Positions 31,410 through 42,129 are shown, counted from the first letter of the stretch. The stretch: 64,000 nt of DNA from Globisporangium splendens (GCA_006386115.1 VFIW01000020.1:186001-250000); one strand, 5' to 3'. The notes: generated by a model not told the origin, from the letters alone. A program made the numbers and translations.

Positions 31410-31487
31410 CTGCTGCTACCGAACGGAAGAGCCAAAACAGCCATACACCAAAAAATGCACTGCGTTCATCGATTCGGTAGCAGCAGC
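31410..31487. repeat. Hairpin-forming inverted repeat
   Basis: CTGCTGCTACCGAA at the left is the exact reverse complement of TTCGGTAGCAGCAG at the right, with about 50 bp between. A related sequence, GATTCAGTAGCAGCAGCC, occurs near 49657 in another intergenic region, so the motif may belong to a dispersed element. Confidence 0.6.
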
Positions 31488-32350
31488 CTCTAGAACTTGG
31501 TGTGTTTTGGCTCAGGTTGTTCGTTCAAAAGTCTGGCGGCCACAGGAAAACAGATCTTGGTCGTACGCATGCCGACATGTGGTTCTGCGGTACAGCGCAG
31601 CGCAGTGTCGGATCGAAATGATCGGTCGTATCTCCCTTTGTATCGTCAAGCAGCGCGCACCCGGATGTGCTGGAGTCGTTTCAAGTGGATTGGCCATATC
31701 GATAGATCGATGGCCAAGGTTTGCTCGATACTGTAGTACTCTTGTGGAAGTTGCATAGAGCGCAATACCGTACGCCTTCTTCGGTGTCTTGGAAGGCGAG
31801 TTGGGGATTTGACTTTCGTGGGAATAATTGCTGCAAAGACATGAGTCGGTGAGTGATCACGGCAAGTGGCTCCATTTTATCTTGGTATTTTGTTAACTGA
31901 ACTGCCGAGTGCCACGCAGATGATCCAAAACGGAGAAAACTCGGCGGGTTGTACAAGTGATCAATGGCAGATCCTTTTGAAAGAGTCGCATCAGATAGAT
32001 AGGAGCTGGGATATTATATGCAAGCTATAGAAGCCGCAAGATGCCATTTACGGGGGATCAGGCAGTTGATACGAATCGTCAATCCTGGTACCTAACTGGT
32101 CATCAAACCCACTTCCGGACGCATTTTGTACCAAAGCGTTCAAGGTCTTGTTCCGACATCATGTCCGAAACGAAAGCGACAAGTAACAGAATGTTCAAAT
32201 AAAGCGTGAATTGAGAACGCGTGGAAAAAAAGGATTCCTGGAACGTCAGGTATCTTATCTGTGTAAAGAACGACAGTAGATGAACGACACAGTTGCTTCT
32301 TGTGTCAGCTAATCACGGAGCTTCAATGTCCGCCCTTCAATGCTCAAGTT

Positions 32351-32812
32351 GACAGCAGAACTGTCCTCGTTTCTGGGTGTAAAGCTTCGCCGAGTCGTGC
32401 TTCAAGTGCTGGAGGTTAAGTGAGGATGTTGTTTGCGTAAGTGAATTGGTCCAGTGACACTTGGTTCTTTTGTTCATTTCCCAATGGTCTGTGTGTTCTG
32501 CTGTAGTGCACTTGCTCCACCGCACTGGTGCAATTTGTGCCATATCTGAAGCGAATGAGAAAAAAAGGATTGTCCATATAAAAAGTGAATATCAACGCTT
32601 AAGCAGTCCATTTCACCACGCGTTCTCATTCATTCTTTATCTTGCTAGGAGTGTCACGGCTTCGTCGCATCAAGGAGACGCTAGGGTCATGAAACCGTTG
32701 CCTTCTCTCACCAAAGCGAAGGAGCACAGTTAGTCAGCAAAGTCGACAGACAGAAGTGTCCTCGTTTCCAGGTGCTTTCTCGGTTCGCTGAGTCGTGCTT
32801 CAAGTCCGGAAG
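32351..32812. repeat. Dispersed direct repeat, about 65 bp, copies about 390 bp apart
   Basis: Copies lie at about 32351-32415 and 32743-32812. Shared blocks in order are GACAG(A/-)CAGAA, TGTCCTCGTTTC, a variable middle and GAGTCGTGCTTCAAGT. Neither copy is in a recognisable gene. Confidence 0.6.
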
Positions 32813-32917
32813 CAATCTGTCGTTTACTCTCATGGATTGAATGGCTCACAGCACAGTTGGCGTCTCAAGACCACACACGTTGGGTGGTGAACTCGATCCA
32901 TTTGCCATTGCAAATGT

Positions 32918-33192
32918 CTGACGTCTTTGTCTCCATCTGGTTCGAAAATGAAAAGCGTCAGAGAAAGTGGGTCTTCAGCTGGGATGGAAACGCAGCAGAT
33001 TTCATCAGTTGAATGCGCAACACACACTCTTGAGTTTCTCATCAAGAGACCTTGGTGGTCTTCGTCTCCGTTTGGATGAAAGTGTCAGAGAGAGTGGGTC
33101 TTCAACTGAGCCATCAGGCTCAATACAACCACCCATTCATCAGTTGAACACGCTGCTCCAGAGAACTCTGGAAATGTTGAGTCTGACTTCAA
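32918..33192. repeat. Imperfect tandem duplication, about 134-bp period
   Basis: The two units share GTCTCC(A/G)T(C/T)TGG, GTCAGAGA(A/G)AGTGGGTCTTCA, CATCAGTTGAA and CAAGAGAC in the same order. The end of each unit has its own indels, so the duplication is old. Confidence 0.6.
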
Positions 33193-34526
33193 GAGACTTC
33201 GAAAATCTGAGCCGGCCAGCCTGCAACGCGTGACCAGTACGTAGTTCGGACACTGCTCGCTTCTCAGCAGTCAGGCACCATTGGAGTTCTTACACTTCTC
33301 AGCAGATTCGCCCTACAACGAACGATAGTTGCGCGACTGTCGCCACCTCCGTTGACCTGATCCAGCGTCGCACACATCAAGGCATGGAGTGTTGTATGCG
33401 CGGCGTCCTCAAATGTGAAGGCGTGCCATGTTGGAAAAGAGGCACTTTTCACTCCTACTGACAGTGCTCACAAAGCACAAAGCGCGCTGACAAATAGCCG
33501 AACTGGAGGGAGTCTCCGTGGCGGTCAACGCTGTCTCTTCAATTTCCGCTGCGCTGCACTGTAAACTGCGTCTGTCAATGCACAGTTCAGAGACTGGGCA
33601 CCGGTTGTCCTCTTGAGTTTTCCTCGAAAGCATCTGCTCAAGTTGGTTTGGGTTCAGTCCACAAGACCGGCTTTTACAGACCCAGAAAACTCCCGAAATG
33701 TATTAAAAAGAACCAGATCCAGGTCGGATTAAAGGTTTTAAAACTAAACCCAATTAAACTAAATGCGGCTATATTTGAAGTGCCAGTTTTTCTGTGGTCG
33801 CAGTCATCTCCATCTCGTTGACATTGAAAGCGATGCTTGTCGTCAAATATGCTTTGCTACAAAGTGCCGAGGCATGTTTTATACTTGTTGGCAAAGCATT
33901 TACACCGGGGAATGTGCTGTCTGTCTCCCTTTCCAATATGAAAAAAAAAGCCGTGTATCGAGCATAAACCAATGAAGATCGGATTCCATGGCGGCATTTA
34001 GTTGGTTCTGTTACCATCATGAGAAACCAAAGAAATAGAACATGTTGCCATCCTGGCTTTCACACCGCGCGCTGAACAACCCAACGGCATCGAACCGACT
34101 CCGTCTTAGTAAACTTCTGCACTCGACTGTCCTTTTGCCATCAACTCGCAGTCGAAAAAGATTATCCGGCCATTAAACCGACAAAACCCCGAAACAAAAT
34201 CCCACTTCCCAAGATGCTGGTGCTCATAAAGTGGACCATGACAGCACCATGTGGCATCCGCGAACTCGTTTTCCGTCCTTCTTCAATCAGTTCAGTCCCT
34301 TTACTAAGCAGCTACCTCAACGATCTCGATTATTGCGGCAGTGTGGTCAATGAATCGACGCACGCGCACACAACAACTGTGTTAACTCTGTGTCGTCTGT
34401 TGCGATCCACCGTGACTGTCCATCCCGCCGCGACACTGTCTGTCTGCATGTGAGCGTTGACGAAAGCGGTTCCTGCACATCATCATCGTCTCGATCATCG
34501 GCTCCGGAGAAATTAAAAATCAATCC

Positions 34527-34545
34527 CCTCATTCGCCAATTTGCA
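34527..34545 (+). promoter_or_regulatory. Oomycete Inr + FPR core promoter of protease copy C
   Basis: CCTCATTCGCCAATTTGCA, 63 bp before the ATG at 34609, matches the initiator plus flanking element seen at the other protease genes. Confidence 0.8.
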
Positions 34546-34608
34546 CGGTGCAGCACTCGTTGCTTCTCTCACCAGCATCATTGTCATTAAAACCCTCACT
34601 CAAGCATC

Positions 34609-36120
34609 ATGAAAGCTCCGTCGTCCTTAGTCTGCGCTTCCGTCTTCGTCGCGCTTGCGAGCAGCTTGGTGACGCTGGAAGCACGTCCCATGCACGCCGC
34701 GATCGAGCCGCACTACCACCGGTACTTGCAGGAGAAGGACAGCATCCAGGCTGAACTGGACGACTGGCTGAACGAATACAAGAACCAAGCCGAGGAGAAC
34801 GGCTGGATCCCGATGAGCGAAGCGCGTTCGGCTGATGACGTCGAAGAAGACCAGCGCCAGCGGTTCTTCATGACCAAGGAGAGCATCAAGAAGCTCCAAG
34901 AGCAAAACCCGAACGCGCAGTTCTCCACGAACTCGCCGTTCACGCTCATGACCGAACAAGAATTCAACGCGTACGTCGGCAACGCCTACCGCCGCGGAGA
35001 CGAAGCGCGCCGTCGTCTTCGCCACAGCCAAGACAACTACTGGTGGGATGAGAATGCGGCGCCAGCGTCAGCTCAAACGCCAACATACCGCGATCGCAGC
35101 AGCAGCAACAGCCGCACCGTGGCGATCAACCGCCCATCAAACGGCAAGGCACCCGCACCTGCTAAAAGTGGCTCGACCTCGAGCAACAACAACAACGTCG
35201 GATACGAGTTTGATTTCTCGAGTTTTTTCACTTGGCGTCCAACTCAGGCGCCGGCCACTAAAGCTCCAACGCGCGCGCCAGTCGTGGCTCCGACAGACGC
35301 TCCAGCCACGTTGGCTCCAAAAACCAGAGCTCCGGCTACGCGGGCTCCAGTCAAAACTCGCGCTCCTGCTGCAACGACAGCCTCGCCGTCTCGCGGTCCG
35401 GTCGCGCCAGTAGACCCGGTCGTGGCTCCGGAGAACCCAGCGACAAGTCCTTCGTCGGGAGCTGCGACGCCGGTCGCTGCCGACGGCGACTCGCTCGATT
35501 GGTCGACGTCTCCTTGCGTTGCGCCGCCTCAGAACCAAGGTCAATGCGGCTCTTGCTGGGCTTTTGCGTCTGTCGCCGCGGTCGAAGCCGCGCAATGTCT
35601 CGCTGGCGACAAGAAAACGATGACCAAGTACTCGGAGCAGCAGCTCACGAGCTGTGATACGCGCAACTTGGGGTGCAATGGTGGTGCGCCAACGTACGCG
35701 TTCCAGTACATCCAGCAGAACGGGCTGTGCACGGAGCAAGCGTACCCATACACGTCGAGCAACGGCGGCAACGCGGCGTGCTCGACGTCGTGTGCCAAGA
35801 CCAAGACCGGCATCAAGGGCTCGGCGCGTGTTTCAGGGGAAGCCGGACTCGTGAACGCGCTGGCGACGCACCCCGTCGTCATCGCCGTCGCCGCAGGCAA
35901 CAACGCGTGGAAGCAATACGTCGGCGGCGTGCTGTCGTCGTGCCAGACGAGCCAGGTGGACCACGCCGTGCTGGCCGTGGGCTACGACGCGTCCAGCATC
36001 AAGATCAAGAATTCGTGGAGCACGCGCTGGGGTGAGAACGGGTACATCCGCATGCGCCGCGGCGGTGCCGGCACAGGCACCTGCTCCATGTACACCGATA
36101 TGTCGCACCCGACGTTCTAA
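34609..36120 (+). CDS. Secreted papain-like (C1A) cysteine protease, copy C
   Basis: 503 aa, single exon, clearly homologous to copies A and B but diverged throughout. Signal peptide MKAPSSLVCASVFVALASSLV, then the shared mature start ARPMHAAIEPHYHRYLQ. The pro-region is conserved (NAQFSTNSPFTLMTEQEFNA). The stalk is shorter and of different repeat type (TRAP, AP-rich; about residues 205-285). The active site is intact: Cys in QNQGQCGSCWAF (about 316), His in VDHAVLAVGYD and Asn in IKNSWSTRWGENGY. The tail SMYTDMSHPTF matches copy B. Confidence 0.93.
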   Translation: MKAPSSLVCASVFVALASSLVTLEARPMHAAIEPHYHRYLQEKDSIQAELDDWLNEYKNQAEENGWIPMSEARSADDVEEDQRQRFFMTKESIKKLQEQNPNAQFSTNSPFTLMTEQEFNAYVGNAYRRGDEARRRLRHSQDNYWWDENAAPASAQTPTYRDRSSSNSRTVAINRPSNGKAPAPAKSGSTSSNNNNVGYEFDFSSFFTWRPTQAPATKAPTRAPVVAPTDAPATLAPKTRAPATRAPVKTRAPAATTASPSRGPVAPVDPVVAPENPATSPSSGAATPVAADGDSLDWSTSPCVAPPQNQGQCGSCWAFASVAAVEAAQCLAGDKKTMTKYSEQQLTSCDTRNLGCNGGAPTYAFQYIQQNGLCTEQAYPYTSSNGGNAACSTSCAKTKTGIKGSARVSGEAGLVNALATHPVVIAVAAGNNAWKQYVGGVLSSCQTSQVDHAVLAVGYDASSIKIKNSWSTRWGENGYIRMRRGGAGTGTCSMYTDMSHPTF

Positions 36121-36918
36121 TAGCGTGTATATGAAGGTGTCATGTCAATTCTGTATGAGTCGTAGTCTGCGAGCGTGTCAGAGGTCGTAAACGTGGGTGC
36201 AGACAGGTTCAGTTCATTGGTGTCCTTTTAAAAAATGACAAATCGAGTCAGCACTATTTGGTGCTGAACTCTTGATGGCTCCAGAGATTCAGGAAAATGC
36301 TTCAACATTTTACACTGGGCAGAATGTATGTAGACACATCTGCGAAATGGAACAATACTCGAAGGAGGTTTCACTGTGCGCCGCCTGCATGTTCACTGCT
36401 GACTGGCCGTTGCTCGCGTCATTCGTGCGCCTTTTCAGCGAAAGCGGATATTCCCTGTGTGTTTCAATCGCATCTACAACTTTATTTGCTGATGCTATCC
36501 AGAAACTGAACCCATCGCACACTTGGTGGAACAGCCCAGACATACAGCACGCCTGTGAAAACGGATGCTCGTGTCGCAGTGTGAAACTGCTCGTTTGTGT
36601 GCGAGCCGATTCAACTCTGTCGACTTTATAAAAACTCCGAGTGTCGACCTAGTAGTGTCCCTACCATCATTTCAAACGGAAAGAAAAAGAAAGGCCAGGC
36701 GCCAGTTGTTGCTGCACGATGGTGAAAATCGCCTTAAGTCGACGTGTTTCACCCACGTTGAGGAGCGCGTTGCTGTTTCCGCATTTCCTTCCGACACATT
36801 TCCTTTGGCAGTCGACCAATAGAAAAGCAACCAGTTGGTCCGCCCCCACAAGCGCGCGCTCGTGTACGTGTGTGTGTGTGTGTACCGCTTGTCTTAACTA
36901 TTGTACACCGAAGGCGGC
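36121..36918. other. Intergenic with GT microsatellite
   Basis: About 0.8 kb between two plus-strand genes. A (GT)n tract lies at about 36866-36882, just before the next coding region. No gene is seen in the rest. Confidence 0.5.
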
Positions 36919-39900
36919 ATGTGGGCGCCGCGCAAGTGCACGTGCGCCGTGGAGACCGAGTCGGACTCGGACGCCGACAGCGACAGCGACCAGCCGCAGG
37001 TGCCGCTTGGCGACCAGGAGGAGCCCGTCTCGCCCGAGCCCGCGTTCGCCAGGAATGGCGCCGTAAGCGCAGCGTCCAGTGCGTCTATATCAGCGTCAGC
37101 AAGTGGGCAGCCGTCAGCGTTGGCGTCAATGAGTACGAGTACGCCGCCGTTTGATGGGCGGCTCCCGAGAAACACGTCGGGTGTGCGCGATCCGATCCAG
37201 ACGTCGCATGCGCTGCACAACTCGGAAGCGCTGCGGCAGGCACAGACGCTGCAGAACGTATTCTGCGCATGCTACGAGACCGAGACAGTGCTGTCGCTCG
37301 TGCAGAAGCGCGAACGCGTGATGTCCCCCATGCAGATGATGCTGCTCGAGACCGAGAACATTGCGCAAGTGTTTATGTACGCGACGACGTTTCCCGAGAA
37401 AAGCAGCCACCACAAGTCGAGTCACAACAGGCTGCCGACGATGCTCGAGAAAAAAATGCCCGCAACAAACGATCACATCTTGGATCCGGAAAAATATCGA
37501 CGCCCGTATATCGCGACAGAGATTATCCTGCGGTTTTATCTGAAGGTTCTGACGTGGCATGGCTCGCCTAAAGCGTTACCGTCCACTGCTCCAGCAACCG
37601 TGATGGAGAATGAGAATCAGCGCTCGGAGGAGCAGCCAGTCGGAGATGCGTCACATTCTCCGCAGAATGGCTCGCCAAATTCGCAAAGTCCAGACAAGAA
37701 ATCGCCCTCGCCGCCACCACCAAAGCCATTTTTGCTGAGCTTCTCTACAGGCTTTCGTCCATCCGCGTTTTCAACACGAAGCTTCCGAAGAGGGAGCAGC
37801 AGCAGCTTTTCCGATGTGAGTGAACCAAGTGCCGCTGTCAGAGGATACATCCTGCATCTCGAAGATCTTACAGCTACGGAATGGAAGCGCATTTTCTCCG
37901 GTTTGTATCAGTTCATGTGGTCAAAGCCGAGCTCGGAGAAGAGGATTACGGTAAATACTGGCATGAGTAAAGCGGGGGCTGCTGATGGCGATGCCGAGGT
38001 TGAGATCGACAGCGTTTTGTTCGCAAACATGTGCCGAATCACGAAGAACTTCGTGACATACCCGACGGTGCATGAGATTTTGTCGACAATCGAAGTACAG
38101 GGAAAAGAAACCCTTTTTGCGCGATTCGCCTACCACGCATATAATCCGGAGGTCTCGACACTGCTGCATGGTCTCCTTCATCTCGCCCAACGACGAAGTT
38201 ACGGATTCCAGCCGATCATCAAGAGCCTCGTCGAGCGAATTATAGAGAAACCAATCGATTCGGGTTATACGCCTTCAAGTCCGTCGTCCGCGCGTTCCCA
38301 GTTCAGTCCAAGGAGCCCGTTGACCCATGATCGAATTAGCGGATGTGCTGATGTTCTAGCGAAGGTGCTGTCACAGGAGTTCCCGAACACGTTCAGCTAT
38401 TACATTCAAACAAAGCTCCAGTTGGCGTCGTATGAAAGTGTGGAAGCTTTCGAACGCGAGATCTTCCCTCCGAAAATCTTACCCAATGATCGAATTCTGC
38501 ATGAACAAATCAAGAATGGGGTGATGTCGGCTATCCTTGAGAGACCAGATATCCTAATTCGACTAGCTGAAGTTGCAATAGCAGAAATACGGTATTTGGA
38601 CTCAAACCACGCTGATGGTGCTGGAATTCCTCCAACCTTGGTCATCGACATCCTGAGGTTCGGCATCGAGAACTCGTTATCGGACAAAGATCGACTGAAG
38701 CTGTTCGTGCCGCCAGTGCAGCTACTCGCTGAAAATCTGTGTGCTGCGATCAACTATCACCAGCACTTTTCTACAATCTCCGAGTTTGCTTCACGAGACT
38801 GCTTCAGTGACAGTGATTCTGAAGATTCAATGGACGAAGACGAAGATACAAATGGTGATGGCTCTAAAAGTGATGAACATCAAAACCAGTCTGCGTTACT
38901 GTCGCGAGTTCTTCCTATTACAAGTCCAACAGCACCCGCGATGATGCAAAGGCATTTGCAGCAGAGCAGCATTCCACCTCCTGCTACGTGTTTCTCGCCG
39001 TCCTCTGGAAAGCACGTAATTAACCATCGGCCGCTTGCGTCAATTTTGCTCGTGATACACGTGATCGATTTCCTGGATGCAGTTATTCGAATGGGCAAAG
39101 AATCTTTGGACGCACAGCTGACAAAGTGTGATTTGTCGACGTCATTGATTGACATTTTTGAGAAATTCCCGAAAGCAAACATCCTGCACTGTCGGATCGT
39201 CAAGTTGTACCTGAATCTATTTGATCGCGTGTCGTCAACTGGGAGAGTGAACAATCCACTTCTGCGCAGTGTATTTCGTCCCCCAGATTCACTTTTGGCC
39301 TTTATCATGCACAAGCTGCACAAAAGTTCTGCCACTCATCCATATGATGCTCATCTGGCAATTATTGGCGTCAAAATCGACAAGATATGCAGCTCACCAC
39401 GTCTGGAGCAAGAGCTGATTCGGCAGTATTGCCACAAGTTTTCCGGATGGGCTGAGTTCAGTTCGTCGCTGGTAGCGTCTCATTATCAGCAAATTGATGC
39501 GCTAGATGACTCGGTACTGGGTCTCAGCTCGTTCAACGGCAGTGGACTGAGCAATACGAATGGAAGAAGAGGAAGTGATGGGATCGATGACGTGTTTCCA
39601 CTTGCGCGTCGTACTTCCTCTGCGACCGGCTTTCTATCGCAAGAGCTCGAACCATTTCGACGTTTACCAATGGAGAAAGAAGGCTTTGGTTCACCGCAAA
39701 ATCTTGCAACAGGAAACGAAGTCATCAACCCGACCGACATGTTCCGGAGTCGTACACAAAGTCAGTATCCGCAATCGATCATTGATGTCCTGAAGGGAGA
39801 CACTGGAACGTCTTTCGACTTGGTCGAAGACGAGGACAGTATTTCTGGATACGTGTATCAGAAGCGATCAAAATGGGTGAAGGTTCATCTCAAATTCGAG

Positions 39901-40776
39901 AAGAGTAGCTGCTTGCTGATTTTAGAGGACGTACCAGTGCCTGCTCGGTCTTCTGCGGGTTCCAGCTCATCCCCAGTCAAGGGAAAGTCTACAACGAAGC
40001 TGAAAGACTATTTGATGGCAAAAACTCAACATTGGACGTCACGACGGAAGAAGTACGTCGTCTGTAACTCCCGAAAATGGATTGCATTTGGGAGAAGCGT
40101 GAAAAATCCAGGTGTCGGAGCATTCGGCTTTCAGGTTGAAGCATTTGATCGAAGTCGGGAAGTGGACAAGACTCTCACATTTGTGACCAGAACAGATGCT
40201 ACTCGAAATATGTGGTATGAGGGGATGCAGCAAGCAATGACTGACTCACAGGCTATGCGGAATAGTATCACTGAAGCGGATGACGAGGAAAATATCATGC
40301 TGGTGAAATGCGTGGCAACGAAGCGGGAACGAGAAGGGATGACTTATTATGTCGTTCCGAATGTTCATTTACTCGGACCAGTGGTTTCCCCCAATTTCTT
40401 TATCAAGTCGGAAGTACCAGAAGAGCTACCGTTTTGGGGCACTTTCCATGGTGAGCACGGCATGAACCAGTACGTGTCGCTGCTGAACAGGTGCTTGCAA
40501 GTCATTTCGGTGGATGAAAAGCGGATTTACGCCAGTGGTTATTCAGTCATTGTCGAGTTTGATGCCAGATTTCAAAGAGTTGAATCTGGTGAGAATGAAA
40601 GCAAGCGACCTGTACCAACTGATGTACCAGCAGTGCCTGAAGATACGAATACGGTCACCTGCTCATGCACAGATACCTACCTGATCACTGGAAATCAGAT
40701 AATTGGTTTAACGCGTACGATCGCTGACTCGGAGAAGCTTCTCAAGATATTGGGAGGGGACGAGTGGGCAAGCTAG
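36919..40776 (+). CDS. Large helical protein with C-terminal PH domain
   Basis: Single exon, 1285 aa, from the first ATG of the frame (MWAPRKCTCAVETESDSDAD). The N-terminal 100 residues are acidic and Ser-rich. A long helical region follows (LHNSEALRQAQTLQNVFCAC to LLAENLCAAINYHQHF and on to about residue 850), interrupted by Ser/Pro loops. Its pattern is reminiscent of SAPS/PP6R-type or other ARM scaffolds, but I would not assign it. A PH domain lies at about 974-1108 (SGYVYQKRSKWVKVHLKFEK, then KKYVVCNSRKWIAFG, ending RNMWYEGMQQAM). The last 170 residues (YVVPNVHLLGPVVSPNFFIK onward) look like a folded beta-rich domain. A role at phosphoinositide membranes is inferred from the PH domain only. 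The stop lies 9 bp from the stop of the convergent neighbour. Confidence 0.7.
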   Translation: MWAPRKCTCAVETESDSDADSDSDQPQVPLGDQEEPVSPEPAFARNGAVSAASSASISASASGQPSALASMSTSTPPFDGRLPRNTSGVRDPIQTSHALHNSEALRQAQTLQNVFCACYETETVLSLVQKRERVMSPMQMMLLETENIAQVFMYATTFPEKSSHHKSSHNRLPTMLEKKMPATNDHILDPEKYRRPYIATEIILRFYLKVLTWHGSPKALPSTAPATVMENENQRSEEQPVGDASHSPQNGSPNSQSPDKKSPSPPPPKPFLLSFSTGFRPSAFSTRSFRRGSSSSFSDVSEPSAAVRGYILHLEDLTATEWKRIFSGLYQFMWSKPSSEKRITVNTGMSKAGAADGDAEVEIDSVLFANMCRITKNFVTYPTVHEILSTIEVQGKETLFARFAYHAYNPEVSTLLHGLLHLAQRRSYGFQPIIKSLVERIIEKPIDSGYTPSSPSSARSQFSPRSPLTHDRISGCADVLAKVLSQEFPNTFSYYIQTKLQLASYESVEAFEREIFPPKILPNDRILHEQIKNGVMSAILERPDILIRLAEVAIAEIRYLDSNHADGAGIPPTLVIDILRFGIENSLSDKDRLKLFVPPVQLLAENLCAAINYHQHFSTISEFASRDCFSDSDSEDSMDEDEDTNGDGSKSDEHQNQSALLSRVLPITSPTAPAMMQRHLQQSSIPPPATCFSPSSGKHVINHRPLASILLVIHVIDFLDAVIRMGKESLDAQLTKCDLSTSLIDIFEKFPKANILHCRIVKLYLNLFDRVSSTGRVNNPLLRSVFRPPDSLLAFIMHKLHKSSATHPYDAHLAIIGVKIDKICSSPRLEQELIRQYCHKFSGWAEFSSSLVASHYQQIDALDDSVLGLSSFNGSGLSNTNGRRGSDGIDDVFPLARRTSSATGFLSQELEPFRRLPMEKEGFGSPQNLATGNEVINPTDMFRSRTQSQYPQSIIDVLKGDTGTSFDLVEDEDSISGYVYQKRSKWVKVHLKFEKSSCLLILEDVPVPARSSAGSSSSPVKGKSTTKLKDYLMAKTQHWTSRRKKYVVCNSRKWIAFGRSVKNPGVGAFGFQVEAFDRSREVDKTLTFVTRTDATRNMWYEGMQQAMTDSQAMRNSITEADDEENIMLVKCVATKREREGMTYYVVPNVHLLGPVVSPNFFIKSEVPEELPFWGTFHGEHGMNQYVSLLNRCLQVISVDEKRIYASGYSVIVEFDARFQRVESGENESKRPVPTDVPAVPEDTNTVTCSCTDTYLITGNQIIGLTRTIADSEKLLKILGGDEWAS

Positions 40777-40785
40777 GGTATGTTA

Positions 40786-42129
40786 TTAGTTGTACGATCT
40801 AGTCAGCCACGCTATGATCTCTTGGCGATTGAGTTCCCCATCACCGCTCGTGTCCAGCTCTTTGAAGACATTATCGATTTGCTTGGCCGACATTGCCATT
40901 CCAAGTTCACCGCAAAGGAGAGCGAACTCGTCCTTGCTGATCTCACCAGTGCTGTCCTTGTCGATGTCTTTGAGGAAAAGCTCGAAGCGCTCTTCGTCAG
41001 TTTTGTGTGATCTGTATCGAGCTTTTAGTTCCTGATAGATGCGGCTGAGAAAGATAGGTGGCTCCCATGCGGATTCTCCAGTGATGCTGTTCCAATAATA
41101 CTGAGATTTGCAAAAGGCACCATGTAAGTCTCTATCTAATCGAATATGCGTGGTTTGCAAGCTGAGCGAAATACTCGCCGTATTCCCGTAGCCGTCGTCG
41201 TAAGATTGCCAAGCTTCAGCAATATTCTGATCGCCGGGAAGCTCGTCATTGTTGCCGCTAGAATCTCGCGGACTTTTGATGAATCCTGGCTTCTCCCAAG
41301 ATGCCTCACCAGTGCGAGTATCAACGAAATACTCGAAACCGCTGCTCGGGTCAAAGTTGCGCTCAAAAAGCGATTTGAGGTAGTTCCTGAACTTGGTGCG
41401 CTCGATTCTTGCGCGGTAGATGCGCTGCAACTTGATGGCTGCCTCGGTTCGCTCGGGTCCGGTGGCATTGCGGGGGTTGCGTTCAATGACAGTTTCCTGT
41501 GTTTTGGGGCGTTCGTGAAGTGCTTTCAATGAGAAGTGCATCATGAACATTTCCGATTCGGTGATATCGGATGTCCATCGGATTTGGTTGTTGCGAAAGT
41601 CTGTGAGGAAGCAAACCGTAGCTGCTGCACCAAAAGCGTGGAATCGCGTGATTTGAAACGAGTGAGTGGTCTGGAACGGGAGTGCCTTCTCTAGCTTCGT
41701 GCCGTCGAGATAGCAGTAGCGACGATGCGGCATCGAGTACACTTCCGGGGGAATGGTCCCGACCAATTTCGGGTTATCGCGAAGCTTGAGCGTTTTAAGG
41801 AACCGCAAGTGTGCGATGTCACTCGGAAGTTTGCCAGACAGCCCGTTGTCGGACAAGTCGACAGCGACGACGTGGTTTCGCTCCCAGACCACTCCGTAAA
41901 GTGGGAATTGCATTTCCATCGCGCCTCGTATCAGCAAATTTCCGGAAGATTCTGTTGCAGCTTGCTCAAGCACTGACCATCCGGCTCGGTTTTTCCAGCA
42001 ACCTGGTTGGCCCTCTTTCGTCCTGCCCGTTGATCGAAAGAGGCGATAGAGTGCTCGAACTTCGCGTTGGCTTTGCGGCGTGTGCGTTTTCTCTCGCGAA
42101 GCTTGAGGTTTACCACGGTGCTCGGCCAT
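40786..42129 (-). CDS. LRR - IQ - WW - EF-hand protein
   Basis: Single exon, 447 aa from ATG 42129 (MAEHRGKPQ). A partial leucine-rich repeat at about 80-150 reads VVAVDLSDNGLSGKLPSDIA and LRFLKTLKLRDNPKLVGTIP. An IQ motif follows (AAIKLQRIYRARIERTKFRN), then two WW-like units (GFEYFVDTRTGEASWEKPGF; QYYWNSITGESAWEPPIF). At the C-terminus are two EF-hands with good calcium loops: DKDSTGEISKDEF and DTSGDGELNRQEI. IQ plus EF-hands suggest calcium signalling, WW domains suggest Pro-rich partners. I know of no named protein with this exact order. Confidence 0.8.
   Translation of the reverse strand: MAEHRGKPQASREKTHTPQSQREVRALYRLFRSTGRTKEGQPGCWKNRAGWSVLEQAATESSGNLLIRGAMEMQFPLYGVVWERNHVVAVDLSDNGLSGKLPSDIAHLRFLKTLKLRDNPKLVGTIPPEVYSMPHRRYCYLDGTKLEKALPFQTTHSFQITRFHAFGAAATVCFLTDFRNNQIRWTSDITESEMFMMHFSLKALHERPKTQETVIERNPRNATGPERTEAAIKLQRIYRARIERTKFRNYLKSLFERNFDPSSGFEYFVDTRTGEASWEKPGFIKSPRDSSGNNDELPGDQNIAEAWQSYDDGYGNTASISLSLQTTHIRLDRDLHGAFCKSQYYWNSITGESAWEPPIFLSRIYQELKARYRSHKTDEERFELFLKDIDKDSTGEISKDEFALLCGELGMAMSAKQIDNVFKELDTSGDGELNRQEIIAWLTRSYN

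Larger units (their letters stand above)
30915..34526. other. Gene-poor stretch with degenerate repeats
   Basis: About 3.6 kb without a convincing gene. It holds a hairpin-forming inverted repeat, a dispersed direct repeat and a tandem duplication, listed separately. Short open frames occur on both strands but none shows a motif, a good start context or consistent composition. This may be old, decayed coding or transposon DNA. Confidence 0.5.

Noticed and set aside
36901..36918. Upstream start of the PH-domain protein at 36901
   Set aside because: The codon there is TTG; the first ATG of the frame is 36919.
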